64,000 bases of DNA from Camillea tinctor (GCA_022578605.1 MU394055.1:500902-564901), one strand, 5' to 3'. Shown: positions 24,977 to 35,561, counted from the stretch's first letter. A program made the numbers and translations. Notes: generated by a model not told the origin, from the sequence alone.

Positions 24977-26142
24977 TTACTTCTTCGCAAACGCCTCCTT
25001 GAGATCATTAACGCAATCCTCCGTGAACTCCCTCGCAGCCGGGTTCGCCCCTCCCCACTGCCCGAACGGGTGCCCCTGTCCCTGATATATCTTGATCTTG
25101 CTCTTTGTTCCGGCCGCAGTGAGCTTCTCGTGGTACGCGACGCCCTCGTCGACGAGCGGGTCCACGCCAGCGCACCGTATCGACGCGGGGGCCAGTCCCT
25201 CGTGCGATGCCGCCAGGATAGGCGAAGCGCGGAAGTCGCGCGCGCGCGCGGCCCGCCCGGCCTCGTCGGTGCCCGTCTCGAGCCAGTAGTTGTAGAACCA
25301 GCTGAGCCTGGCGAGCGGCAGCGAGGGCGCGAACTCGAGCGCGCGGTAGCTCGCGTAGGGGCAGTCCGCCGGGGCCGGCCCCTCCCGCGGCACGTACCGC
25401 GCGTCGATCACCGGCACGATCAGCAGTTGCAGCGCCAGCGGGGGCAGGCCCGGCTCGTCGCGCGCGAGCAGCGCCAGCACCGCCGCGATGCAGCCCCCCG
25501 CCGAGAGCCCGCTGACGGCCACCCGCGAGGCGTCGATGCCCAGCCGCCCCGCGCTGCTGAACACCCACTTCAGCGCGTCCCAGCTGTCGGTAGCGGACGT
25601 CGGGTGCGGGTACTCGGGCGCCAGCCGGTACGCGACGTTGACCACGGCGCAGCCTACCCGCTGGCACACGTTCCGGCACAGCACCTCGTCGTCCTGCAGC
25701 CCGCCGATGACGAACCCCCCGCCGTGGAAGTTGACCAGCGCCGGGAGCAGGCCCGCGTCCGTGGCGAGTCCGCCGCCGGCGATGGTGTCCGGCGTCGGGA
25801 GGTACACCTGCACTTCGATCTCGCCGGCGGGCTCGGTCACGGGGACCTTGTAGATAGCATTGCTGGCTACCTCCGGAGCGGGAGCGGCGACCAAGTGGGT
25901 CGGGAAGGTGTACTTCTTCCGGTCCTTGTTGTAGACCTCGTACGGCACCTGGTCGGCCCGGGTCCGAGGAGCTGGATGGGTTGGTCAGGGGCCTCAGATC
26001 AACAGCTGAACGGCTTCCGTACATGAGCGTTGGTGGACTTACCCTGGTACCGAGTGTAGATATCCGCATAGATAGGGTCCACCTTATCCACCACTGAGGG
26101 GTGAAGCGGGTTGATGAGGTCCGAGACGTCGTAGGAACCCAT
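24977..26142 (-). CDS. Alpha/beta-hydrolase, hormone-sensitive-lipase (HSL) family esterase
   Basis: Exons on the minus strand are 26142-26043 and 25971-24977, giving 364 residues. The fold and catalytic set are visible: oxyanion-hole HGGG at 116-119, nucleophile Ser190 in GLSAGG, Asp304 in GVDPLVDEG and His334 in GQGHPFG. The block VNVAYRLAPEYPHP is characteristic of HSL/family IV esterases. The nucleophile motif is GLSAG instead of the more usual GDSAG. There is no signal peptide, so a cytosolic esterase is likely; the substrate is unknown. The coding exon is strongly GC-rich against AT-rich flanks, producing long spurious ORFs on both strands. It lies about 1 kb from the IDO gene on the same strand; a kynurenine formamidase role is conceivable but those enzymes usually carry HGGxW. 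Confidence 0.9.
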
Positions 26143-27114
26143 GGTGGTGCGCGCGCGCAGGAGTTCGACTAACCCCCTTACTTCGAAAAAAAAAGGACGT
26201 TAACGAGCCGTATCTCCGACTAATCTGTTATTTGGTTTTCCCCCTTCGTAAATTTAGTGCATCAATCCTACAAGGAGACATAATACAACCTAGAAAACAT
26301 GCTTTCACATCGCTCGGTCTATCTCGCGACTTTAAATATTGGACCTATCCCGGCTTCGAAGACTAGTTGCCGGTCGAGTTAAGGAAATCAGTCCTACAAG
26401 TGAAACGAGGCACAAGAGGATCCCCTCAGCCCCTCCCCCCTCTCCCCCTTTCGCAGCGAGGCCGGCATCCCATAGAGTTTCTCGTTCGGTTCTTAATCTT
26501 GACGTATGAGCGCTCCACTCACACAGGCTAAGAAGTCCAAACAAGGCATTATCACCAACGTGGGGGTCAACTAGCCGCCCCACGCGGATGCGTCCCGGTG
26601 CAGAGCGTCCCAAAGCAGCACGAGAGTGCTGTCGCATTTGTGTTCGGCTAATGAGAGGACCGGCGATGATAAGCCTGCCCCGAATGGCAGACCTTAAGTG
26701 CCGGCATCGGGAAACAGAGAGCAGAGCTGTTAGTTCTGCTTTTTTTTTTTTTCAAGAGAGAAAATAGAATGGCCTTAGAGCTACCTTAGTACTGGTACAC
26801 TATACTATTAGTTGTATGAAGAACACTTAAGGTGGGGGATCGTGGGGGAACAAGTTGAGGGGAAGACTTTCTAAACTTGAGAGATTGCCGAGACGAGTAA
26901 AAGGGCCTACGAACCTCACGCTCTAAAATCCTCAACTATGAAACGTCACACTGGAGAACAACTATGTAGTATGCATACGAGAGGGATGCTAGGGGGTCGC
27001 GTGGGGAACCACTGAATAAACATCGTGTTACGAAATCTTGCCGAGCGGAGTGCTGGGACCAGTATGCTACTACTACTACGTATGACATTAGAGTACATAC
27101 ATATTTTCCTGCCT
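26143..27114. other. Intergenic: esterase promoter and IDO 3' flank
   Basis: About 1 kb. A T-rich tract lies near 26740 and a GC-richer patch at 26430-26620 holds a 101-residue ORF with no family features. No gene recognised. Confidence 0.6.
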
Positions 27115-28810
27115 TCAATTGGCGCCCACACCACGCTCCTGGCAATACTTATCCACCTCCTTGCGTAGGGTTTGCCTTTGCCGATCGACGAGATCCATAA
27201 TGTCTTGGGATCCGTCGCCGAGTGCCATAGGACCCGTTCGTCCACCAACGCTATTGTAGATCTCGGTCATTTCTTCCATGACAGCCTGCAGCTGATTCGG
27301 GAGCCATGTAACAATGGGACTACCTCCCGTGGCAGTGGGATGAGAGGTTTGCTTAAGAACTGCAACAGTGAGTGAGTGATAGGTAATTTTATATAGCATA
27401 TAATAAGAGGTTTAATTCCAGGGTTGGCCGATACATGTGTTTGGAGTACATGTGTCAACGGATGAAGTACAACTCCAACGCATACTAAAAGGGGTAAGTG
27501 ATAAAATGAGGAACCGACTTACTGTATTCGCGAGCAAAGCACCAATGCCTCCAACGGAAGTCACGGACTTGGTTTAGGATACCGAGCCAGAGCCGGCGGG
27601 TTTCCCTAATCGATTCTTTCTCTTCCTCTGTCATGGCACCGTTTTCTTTATCTATGGCTAGAGCATAGTCTTTCAGGCCAAGTCCTTCGGAGCACTGCTT
27701 AACCTCGACAAGGAATGTTCGATGGTTGCTGGGGCGGTACTGCCTGAAGTCGCGCAGAATCTCAGTGAGAGGCGTGTCTGGCATCTGCACTTGCAAGAGG
27801 TTGTCCATAAGTGGTATCATGGAGTCATTGGCACCGCTCTCTCCACGGAAGCTCAAAGGTTTGCCGTCATTGATGCCTTCATAGACGACACCGTCGGGGA
27901 ACATAGACTGCGATGTAATCCCGAAGATGAAGGTCCGGAAGGAGGTGTAAGATTGTGGCTTGGACTTTGCCCACATGGTTTCCATAACACGGTTAACCGT
28001 CGTCATGGCACCGAGGATAGTACGCAAGCCATCATTGAAGGCAATGCGCTGAGCTCCAGGCGACGAGATGTCAGGGTTAGCCAGCGCCGTTAAGCACGAC
28101 ATTGTCCCAGCTACTAGTGGGCCGGAGTTCTTGACCATCTCGACGTGCACTAACACGAAGCCAGCCTCCGAAGAGGTGGGGTCTAAGCCATGTTCAAAAG
28201 CACGGATAAGACGTAAGTTGGAATAGTCAAGACCCTTACTAGGTTCCTGAAGACGATAGTTGAAGAGAGCATATGAGCCTGCGTATTCCATAAAAGGCTT
28301 GAACCCACAGCTGATGATCATTAGAGACGAGAACCTTCGATGTGATTGACAAGGATGGTTGACTTACAGTTCAGCGCAGCGAGCTATAGGACGGGAAAGC
28401 TGTGCTGGAAGAAAGGACCTCCCTAGACCATAGGGCTCACCCTTGATGAACCTCATATGACATGGCTCCAGAAGGTATGCAGAAGCTAAGAATGAGTAGT
28501 CCCGATAAAGAGCATTCATCAAGGGAAGGTTGTCCTTATGTTTGTTGACTTGTTCGGAGAGGTCGGGGAGCTGTGTGTCGACGAAGTCACCTAGTTGACC
28601 TGAGGCAAGCAACCCAGGCTTACCCGAGAGGGTCCGAACAGGCATCTCCTGGAGGAGATTCTCGATGGCATCGAAGTCCGATGGCAGAGTGACGATGGGC
28701 TCCGCACGAGGCAGGAAACCACGAGTTGTTGACACCATAAACGCCGGCAATGAGACATCATCCGGCTTGGTGTTCTCAAGAACTTCAAAGGAGGAGTTGG
28801 GGATGATCAT
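27115..28810 (-). CDS. BNA2: Indoleamine 2,3-dioxygenase (IDO), heme enzyme of the kynurenine pathway
   Basis: Exons on the minus strand are 28810-28368, 28310-27523 and 27359-27115, giving 491 residues. IDO opens the indole ring of L-tryptophan to N-formylkynurenine, the first step toward NAD+ in fungi. Landmarks: FLPRAEPIVTLPSDFDAIENLL near the N-terminus, SRPIARCAELCGFKPFMEYAG across intron 1, SFRGESGANDSMIPLMD, and the heme region RWRHWCFAREYILKQTSH, where His403 aligns with the proximal ligand (human His346). ATGGSPIVTWLPNQL follows, matching the family's GTGG loop. The start at MIIPNSS is preferred (context AACAAA-ATG); an in-frame ATG at 28951 would add 47 leader-like residues. Both introns close in phase. 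Fungi often have several IDO paralogues, so this may not be the main one. Two related palindromes lie upstream. Confidence 0.93.
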
Positions 28811-28981
28811 TTTGTTAAGAGTAAAGGTATCAGGTGAAAGAAAAGGGAGGAGAGTCCACTTGGAGCTGTTGCGAGCCTTGTCTATATCGTGCACGTGACT
28901 TTGGGAAGACGCTGGATGAATTTTGAAGAATGAAAAAGAATTGATGGTCAAGGCCGCCGACTTTCTGCTGATATACTTCGT

Positions 28982-29000
28982 GGCCGGAACAGTTCCGGCC
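28982..29000. promoter_or_regulatory. Palindrome GGCCGGAA-CAG-TTCCGGCC upstream of IDO
   Basis: Perfect 9+1+9 inverted repeat located 172 nt before the IDO start codon. The same arms recur at 29433-29451. The half-site CCGG with a CGG-N7-CCG arrangement resembles dimeric Zn2Cys6 binding sites, but a mobile-element end is also possible. Confidence 0.6.
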
Positions 29001-29430
29001 TCAACACCATGGCGAAGTCGGCAGGTGTGACGTGGTTTCCATGATAAGAGTGGATAATTCTACTGAATCGTGATATTGTGCCAAGAATCGACTCCAATTC
29101 TTACGTCTCGAGAATTGTTCAGCTAAGGCCATCCCCATACTCGTCGGCGACCTGTCGCTCGAGAGATCTAAGTCGCGATATCTCGATATTTCGCTTAGGC
29201 AAAAAGGGGGTTTTCCCAGCGCGCAGTCCAGTATCACTATATCACCTAATTATCCTTTAGTAAGAGTAGCAGGGTTAAGAATATTGAGATTGCATAACGA
29301 ACCCTGATACTTGATCTTCTAATCGATAGTATATCTTATATATGTCATCCTAGGGAGGTGAGGAGAGCCGGTTGAGTAATGGAATTGTCATCTTGGATGG
29401 GGACCCCACACCAACCGAAGCGGGCCGGTG

Positions 29431-29453
29431 GTGGCCGGAATCATTCCGGCCAC
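29431..29453. promoter_or_regulatory. Second palindrome, arms GTGGCCGGAAT, upstream of IDO
   Basis: Perfect 11+1+11 inverted repeat with arms GTGGCCGGAAT and ATTCCGGCCAC. It shares the arms GGCCGGAA and TTCCGGCC with the copy at 28982 but has TCA in place of CAG as the spacer. Confidence 0.6.
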
Positions 29454-29455
29454 GG

Positions 29456-29480
29456 CACGTGAGCTATCAAGTATCACGTG
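29456..29480. promoter_or_regulatory. Two CACGTG E-boxes
   Basis: CACGTG at 29456-29461 and again at 29475-29480, starts 19 nt apart, immediately beside the second palindrome. CACGTG is the core site of fungal bHLH factors such as Pho4/NUC-1 and Cbf1; use here is inferred. Confidence 0.4.
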
Positions 29481-29967
29481 GGACTAACACTCATGGATAA
29501 TCGGTGTCGGATTGAACTTTGTTGTTGGAACTGAGGACTATTACGGATTAGACTAATATGCAAATGAGAAAATATTTTCTGGACTTGAAAAGGTTATCGA
29601 GATTTGTAGCCAAGGCCTAGGGCAATATATCTTTTAAGCTTTGTATAATAGCATATGAGGATGCGAGATTTAAACGGATGCAGAGTGTACGTAACTGTTT
29701 AGGTATGGAGGTATTGAAAATCAGGGAGGAAAACAAAGAAATTTCGCCAATTCTCTAGTTCTACTATTACCTGCTTCGTGTACAAGTATAAAATGACATT
29801 TCCCACAGCGATGACCCGCGTTGACCCCCTTTGACCCCCTTTCACACAAAAGAAATTAAAACAAGACATCAATATCCAAGACGATCATAACTCATTTTCT
29901 CTTCATATCCTTATATATTCTGGCAAATATTCAAGTCATACCGACTAACAACGCTGATCTTGATCTT

Positions 29968-31488
29968 TTATAGTACCAAATCAGTAGTTCTTGATTCTGT
30001 CTTGACGGACGTGTTTGTAGATAGGGTACTGCGGACCACTGAGCTTGAAACCGTGGTGGCGTACGTTAACGAATGATGCAGTACGGAGAATCTATCCCTC
30101 GTGTGGCTGCTTCTAAGAACCCCCGTGGGCATACTAGATGCTGGATGCTTTTCTGATGAAACTGTGTGATGGAGCGAACTCGCAGTGCTAGAATTTACCT
30201 GGTGGGTTCTTGTATTAGGAATCCCTACTCGTGTATGTGTAAAACGATATCTCGTGGTTGAGTTGGTTGGGTCTTGTGCCGTCATCGTCGAGCTTACTAC
30301 AGAAGAGCTATCCGTGTTAAGACATGATGAGATAGACGTAGTGACACGCACAGTAGTTGTGGTTGTCGACCTTGGTGGGGTCGTAACCGTGATGGTCGAT
30401 GTTATAGTTCCATTCTTGCGCGATGTTGGTGGGGTCGTAACCGTGATAGTGGACGTTATAGTTTCATTCTTGCGCGATGTAGTCCGCGCCCTCGTTCTAG
30501 ATAATGAAGAACCTGTGATCGATCGCATGGTTGTAAACAAACCTGTAGACCGTGTAAGGGCTGTACTCCAACCCCCGGTCCTGGAAGTGGCCGATGCAGT
30601 AGAGTCTGAAGAAAACGGAGCTTTTGATCGTGTTGTCAGGGATATGATTTGTGAAGAAGCATCAGTTGTAGTTGGCCTAGGTGTGGACTCGGACATTAGA
30701 GGTGTTGTGCTTGGGCTAGGCGCATTTACTATGACTACACTCCTAGTTGTTACAGTAGTAGTAGATGTAGTCACCCCATCGTCTATACTTTGGGTTGGTA
30801 GGATAAAAGGAAACACGGTGGTATAAGAACTCATGGAGATTGATCCGTTGATTGTCACAGGTTTGACAGTTAATGTAGTTGTTGGACTCGGGTATATCGT
30901 GGAAGTCAATGTGTGTTCAGCGTTGGGCTTGATGGAGTTGATGGAGGAGCGGAAAGGTATGATCACAGTACTAGTACTGGTACTTCGGATGGGGGATCCC
31001 TGAATGCTTGACCTCGTCGTTGGCCTCATACTGGTCGCTGTAAGTGTGGGCGTGTGAAGTTCAGTTTCCAACATCGAGAGTCTCATTTCCATACTATCTA
31101 TAGATTGTAAGAGACCTTTCATGTATTCAACAGCTTGATATGTCGCATTATTCAAATTGTCCTTTATCTGGGCCAAGTCGTCACTCTCATCTCCAATCTC
31201 CTCATCGCTATCATCGCTGTCATCGCTGTCATCGCTGTCGTCGCTGTCGTCGTTGCCATTGATCCCCCCTCCATTTTCAAACCAAGGAGGCTCGTGGCCG
31301 AACCACTGTGGCTGGCGCGCACTGATACCACAAGTTGGCTGTGCTCGCGGATCTATGTAAGTTGACGCTATAGTAGTCGCGGCACTTGTGCATCTGGATG
31401 GTTGTTTGTCATGGCACACTTGGCACACACCGAGCCGAATGTACGATAACGTAAAGGATAAACGAATGTAATTTGCAAAGAGCTTCAT
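29968..31488 (-). CDS. Ser/Thr-rich secreted or wall-associated protein with short repeats, function unknown
   Basis: A single-exon ORF of 506 residues; I do not recognise a family. It starts MKLFANYIRLSFTLSYIRLGVCQ, a possible but atypical signal peptide. Four cysteines follow in the first ~55 residues (CQVCHDK, SRCTSA, PTCGIS). An acidic tract of (SDD)n repeats sits at about 80-97, then a short coiled-coil-like segment (about 105-145, QIKDNLNNATYQAVEYMKGL) and a long tail, about 350 residues, over 40% Ser/Thr, typical of heavily O-mannosylated fungal surface proteins. The tail has two 18-residue repeats built on TSRKN(E/G)TITSTITVTTPP. No GPI-anchor signal is obvious at the C-terminus. Length of open frame and biased composition support coding; the plus-strand ORF inside it is a shadow. 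Confidence 0.6.
   Translation of the reverse strand: MKLFANYIRLSFTLSYIRLGVCQVCHDKQPSRCTSAATTIASTYIDPRAQPTCGISARQPQWFGHEPPWFENGGGINGNDDSDDSDDSDDSDDSDEEIGDESDDLAQIKDNLNNATYQAVEYMKGLLQSIDSMEMRLSMLETELHTPTLTATSMRPTTRSSIQGSPIRSTSTSTVIIPFRSSINSIKPNAEHTLTSTIYPSPTTTLTVKPVTINGSISMSSYTTVFPFILPTQSIDDGVTTSTTTVTTRSVVIVNAPSPSTTPLMSESTPRPTTTDASSQIISLTTRSKAPFSSDSTASATSRTGGWSTALTRSTGLFTTMRSITGSSLSRTRARTTSRKNETITSTITVTTPPTSRKNGTITSTITVTTPPRSTTTTTVRVTTSISSCLNTDSSSVVSSTMTAQDPTNSTTRYRFTHTRVGIPNTRTHQVNSSTASSLHHTVSSEKHPASSMPTGVLRSSHTRDRFSVLHHSLTYATTVSSSVVRSTLSTNTSVKTESRTTDLVL
30374..30481 (-). repeat. 54-bp tandem repeat, two copies, coding
   Basis: Two adjacent 54-nt units (30374-30427 and 30428-30481) that differ at a handful of positions and encode the 18-residue repeat TSRKN(E/G)TITSTITVTTPP. 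A period of 54 keeps the reading frame, as expected for in-frame expansion. Confidence 0.85.
31200..31251 (-). repeat. 9-bp coding minisatellite (SDD repeat)
   Basis: About five to six copies of a TCATCGCTG-type 9-mer, encoding alternating Ser-Asp-Asp in the minus-strand Ser/Thr-rich protein. Likely length-variable. Confidence 0.85.
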
Positions 31489-34400
31489 ATTTATTGAAAG
31501 CGAATGTATTCAACGGAAGTTTGCTTCAGGGCTGAACGATATAAACCGGAGTATATTCTGATAAAATATTAAACGATGGTTTTGGAAATATGCACAACGC
31601 TGGAGACATCGAGACTCATATTGCTTCTCGGATAACAGGCTCACAAGATCATGATACTCATGGCATCTTTGTCTGGAGTCGTCGTTCACCCATGAAGACT
31701 AGTTGGTCCGATATGAGATCTGAAAGAAAGTAAGCTATCTCAAACCACAATTCACAACTTGCCAACTCTATTTCCTTAACCAACACCGTCGGTCATGTGC
31801 TCCTTGAAGGCATCGCGTTGCTTTCATTGTTAAGGGGTGTTTGGCGGCCCCAGCGCCGATTGTGCTACTACACTAGGGTGGTTTTCTTGAAGCCCCGACC
31901 GACCGCATCAAGTTGGTGCTTACATCCGCCGATTGAAGTGGTTGTGCCATGATGGTCCTTTTCTCCATTCTGTTAAAATCAGCAGACTGCTGTGGTAAAA
32001 AAAATTTTTAAAAAAAATTTAGACTAGGTCTGATGGAGACGGCGTGCGATACTCCACATTCGTTGGGTTGACTGGGTAATGTTGCCATTTCCTGCAGAGT
32101 AATGTAGAGTAGGTGTTGTATACCGTAGGTAGGTTAGGTTAGGTTAGGTTAGGTAGTGAGCGAAATGGCACCGAGTGTGGTGATAATTCAGAGTTATAAG
32201 CGGGAAGATCGATCCAACCTGGATCCAACCTGATCTCCCCGGCGAAAGCCTTCAAAGAACCGACCACCCCTGGGGATGTCTCGTACAATACCTAAAGACA
32301 AAAGTCATGGTGGGCATTGTATATATGTATGCAATAGGACCACAGCAGGTTATTTAGGTTCGTTGGCTGATCGTGGTGGACTCGCGCAGGCCTAATTTAA
32401 TTGTTCTTATCCTCCCTCATCTTGGCTGGTCTCGTCCTCCATCATTCCGGACACCCCGTCAAGAAAGATAAAAAAAAGAAAGTGAGCTAGTCGTAAATCA
32501 ACTAGAGAGGGGAGGTTCTAGGGGCGCCTATTATACCATCTTGCCATTTATACCCCCAGCCCTGATTATCGTTTTTTCTTCATTTTTTTCGGTCAAACAC
32601 CATTATACTCACTTATCATGTAGGTTACCTAGTGATGCATCACCGTCAATCGTCCTAGCTTCGTTAGAGTTGCGACACGGAGAAGAACTTATCCTTAACT
32701 CCCCGTGGGCTGCATACTAATGAATCCTTTTTTCCCGAACAAGCGTGATGTGATGCTGCATCATCTGCTACGGGGGGTTCTAAACCTAGGGGGTGTGAGA
32801 ATTTGAGATATGGACCCGGGCTTATGATCATCAGCTACATTACTAGCTTTGGGGCATGATACCTGTTGGTTGTGTTTCGTCCAATCTCATTTACGCGTGA
32901 CTGGAGGAAAGGGAGGTCGACTTACTTTTCTGTAGTATGGGTGTATGTATGTATGTAGTAGAAGGTAATGGATGTGATAGCTTAGGTGGTCTGGTAGTAT
33001 AGGTTAGGTAGGGTAGATGACAAGAGGCGCTTATTACTATGATCGCATTCCTTTCCTTTCCTCTCTATTCCGTTTCGGGATTGAGTTTGGGTTTAGGGTT
33101 GGGTTTGGTGCTTGATCGTCTTCAAGTTTTCTTGTCTTCTCTTTTCTTCCAACTTATTTTTTAAAAACGTAGATGAGAAGAAGAGGGGGGTGAGTGGAAA
33201 GAGATAGAAGAGAGAGAGAGAGAGTAGGCGAGAAGGAGAGAAGAGAGATTTAAGGCTTGGGTACTGTTCTACTACAGGAGCTGTGTTATTGAGGCAGGAG
33301 GTACCTATCGTGGAAATCGAATAGGTTAAATGAAAATGAAATTGAATGATTGTCTCTCCTTCCTTCCCCTCTTCTTCGTCTCCCATTCCCTCTTGCTCAA
33401 ACACTACTCCGTACCTACCTGCTGTCCTAGTAGTACCAACCTATCTAGGTAGTTTCCGTAGGCAAAGGCTTTTCGTGCTTTCCCGCTCTCACCCCCCCAT
33501 GACAGCAGGTACTGATGTAGTATCCGCAAACGGTAAAGTGTCGATGGTCGATGATACTAGTAGTTATTAACAGTATTAACCGCGTCAGGGAATTTCGGCA
33601 AGGATCTCAAAAAAAATCCCCAAGACAATTTACTAGTAAGTACCTTCGTAGCTTCACCATCACGTGCTCTGACCTGCCTGACCAAACAAGAGCAGCCAGT
33701 CAGGTCAGCCGTAGCAAAAAGACTAAGCCTCTTTCGGCCTTCCGCCCAGACCTGGCAGCAAAATGCAGGGGAGCAGGGGAGGACGGTCATAGTCACACAT
33801 TCAACACGCACCACTCTTTTTTCGCGAAGGCGACGGAGACAGCCTGGCTGGCTCTGGCTCCTCACAATTTTCCTTCAGCAGCCCAAAAAGCATGAGCGAG
33901 CATCCCGTTTATTGTGCGCTGCGGCCAAAACGAGTGAAAATGAGACCAAAGCCCCAAACTTTTAACCAAAGGGCAACAATGGCTCCCCCCATAATAAATA
34001 ATTCCTCCCTCCATCACATTCCATCATCACCACCATCACCATCCATCTTCATCTCCATTGCCATCAGCTAGTTCAATTTCTAGAATCACCACCACACCCG
34101 CAGACACCCATCCATCGCCCTGCCCTCTCTGTCTCGGTGTGCTGTTGCCGGATCAAGCATCAACCGCCGCACACCAGCACCAGCACCAGGAGAATCAGAA
34201 CCAGAGCCAGAACCAGTACCGAGTAGGAGTATCAGTACCAAACCAATACCAAGCACACACTTGGGGCTATCGCCGACAGACAAGACACACACGCACACAC
34301 ACAAAAGCAGCGCAACCCCCTTACGCTTGATTAGATTTCGGATCTGGTGGATCATCCTCACACTTTGTCACCTTGACTAAGTTACAGTACGCTACAAATA

Positions 34401-34549
34401 AAGTGTACCATCCCACCAACAGGATTCCAACTGGACTGGCATTAAAAAATCTCACTTTCCAATCTTTTCCCCCCAAAACCTTTTCACCCACAACACCAAA
34501 TTCCATCATCACCATCAACCCATTTGTCAGAACCACCACGCATCGCATC
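31489..34549. other. Intergenic: divergent promoter region, 3.06 kb
   Basis: Lies between the minus-strand Ser/Thr-rich gene and the plus-strand Ies4 gene. Contains AGGTT pentamers at 32131-32155, an A/T hairpin-like tract at 31996-32022, (AG)n at 33210-33226 and CA-rich leader sequence at 34260-34310. ORFs at 33551-33895 and 34058-34330 are low complexity or chance. No RNA gene recognised. Confidence 0.55.
32131..32155. repeat. (AGGTT)n pentamer repeat
   Basis: Four perfect AGGTT units plus AGGTA, preceded by TAGGT. The unit is a pentamer, unlike the TTAGGG telomere repeat of filamentous fungi, so it is treated as an interstitial microsatellite. Confidence 0.85.
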
Positions 34550-35561
34550 ATGCCTACCCCCAGTAAGGCTTCCGCTCCTATCAAGGAGAAGGACCGTCGC
34601 AAGTCGACCACCACCACCACCAAGCCTTCGCTCGTTGTCACTCTGCGATTGTCGCCTGGTAGACTGCGCGGTCTCATTGACCCGTCGTCTGTCAAGGAAG
34701 AGTCGCCAGTGAAGGAATCTCCCGCCACGTCCACCACCCTTCCGAACGATGCTGCCGCTGTCGCATCGAATGCTGGCGACAATGCCTCCCCGTCGACACC
34801 GGGTACGCCTGCTCCTAGCGGCACGCCCTCACAAGTGCCCATGGGTCCTCCGTCCGAAGCCCCTAAGAAGAAGGGCGTGAAGCGAAGCGCTGCTGCTGCG
34901 AATGCCAATGATCCGACGGCTAAGGTTAGAGGTAAACCGGGTCCCAAGAAGAAGCCTAGATTGTAAGTCTTTTAAGAATCTCGTTATCACGGCCCTCTGC
35001 ATGTTTCGGGATGCTGCGTCGTACGGAGCCTCGGCCTTCGTCGCCCAGCTCTCTGCCATCTCCATTAATATCCTCTTTACTTTACGAATGATGTTTTTTT
35101 GTAACGCGTTGCTAACTACAACTCTCAGGGACGATGGCACAATTGACCCCAATGGACGAGCCAACGGGGGTTCCTACCATAAGCTTGGGCCGAAAGCGAA
35201 CCAAGGCGCTATCAATGCCGGGCTTCGGGCGCTCGATCGATCGGGCGCACCTTGCCGCAAGTGGTCCAGAGGTGGCTTCCGCGTCAAGAGCTTCACGGGT
35301 GTCGTCTGGGAGGTTTCCCGCTGGACCGCGCCTCCCAAGCCCAAGCCCGACACCTCGTCAGAGGAGTCTACCGTGTCCGCCGAGGGCAGCAACAAGGAAA
35401 ACAAGGAGGGGAGTCAAATGAAGAGCGAGAACAGTACTACCAATATGGAAGGCGAGCAACGTAGTGTGCCGCCCAGTGTGCCGCCCAGCGGACCACCCAG
35501 CGTACCACCCAGCGTCAATGCCAGCTCGCCAGCTCCTATGCCTATTGCCGCTGCTTCATGA
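34550..35561 (+). CDS. IES4: INO80 chromatin-remodelling complex subunit Ies4
   Basis: Exons are 34550-34962 and 35129-35561, giving 281 residues. Ies4 is a small nuclear subunit of the INO80 ATP-dependent remodeller and in yeast is a checkpoint-kinase target. The family core is visible: KPSLVVTLRLSPGRLRGLI near residues 26-43, the basic GKPGPKKKPRL motif before the intron, then GPKANQGAINAGLRALDRSG, CRKWSRGGFRVKSFTGVVWE and VSRWTAPPKPKP. The N-terminal and C-terminal parts are Ser/Pro-rich and disordered, including VPPSVPPSGPPS repeats near the end. The intron (166 nt) has GTAAGT, a CTAAC branch point and CTCAG, splitting the RL/DDGTIDPNG junction in phase. The ATG at 34550 follows a CA-rich leader; an upstream in-frame ATG at 34373 only adds leader-like sequence. 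Confidence 0.9.

Larger units (their letters stand above)
28811..29967. other. Intergenic: IDO promoter and 3' flank of Ser/Thr-rich gene
   Basis: About 1.15 kb with no supported gene. The palindromes and E-boxes are annotated separately. The remainder is AT-rich, with a direct repeat of TTGACCCCC at 29820-29839. Confidence 0.6.

Noticed and set aside
25008..26069. Long ORFs in other frames over the esterase (353 residues minus, 318 residues plus)
   Set aside because: They are shadows caused by high GC; Arg/Gly/Ala-rich with no domain, while the esterase frame has a full catalytic triad.
30185..30826. 213-residue plus-strand ORF opposite the Ser/Thr-rich gene
   Set aside because: Val-rich translation is the antisense of Thr/Ser codons; the minus-strand frame is longer, starts with a plausible signal and carries in-frame repeats.
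32131..32155. Telomere remnant
   Set aside because: The unit is AGGTT (pentamer), not TTAGGG, and normal unique sequence lies on both sides.
33551..33895. Overlapping 114- and 102-residue ORFs on both strands
   Set aside because: Neither shows a motif, signal peptide or codon bias; likely chance in a GC-richer patch of promoter.
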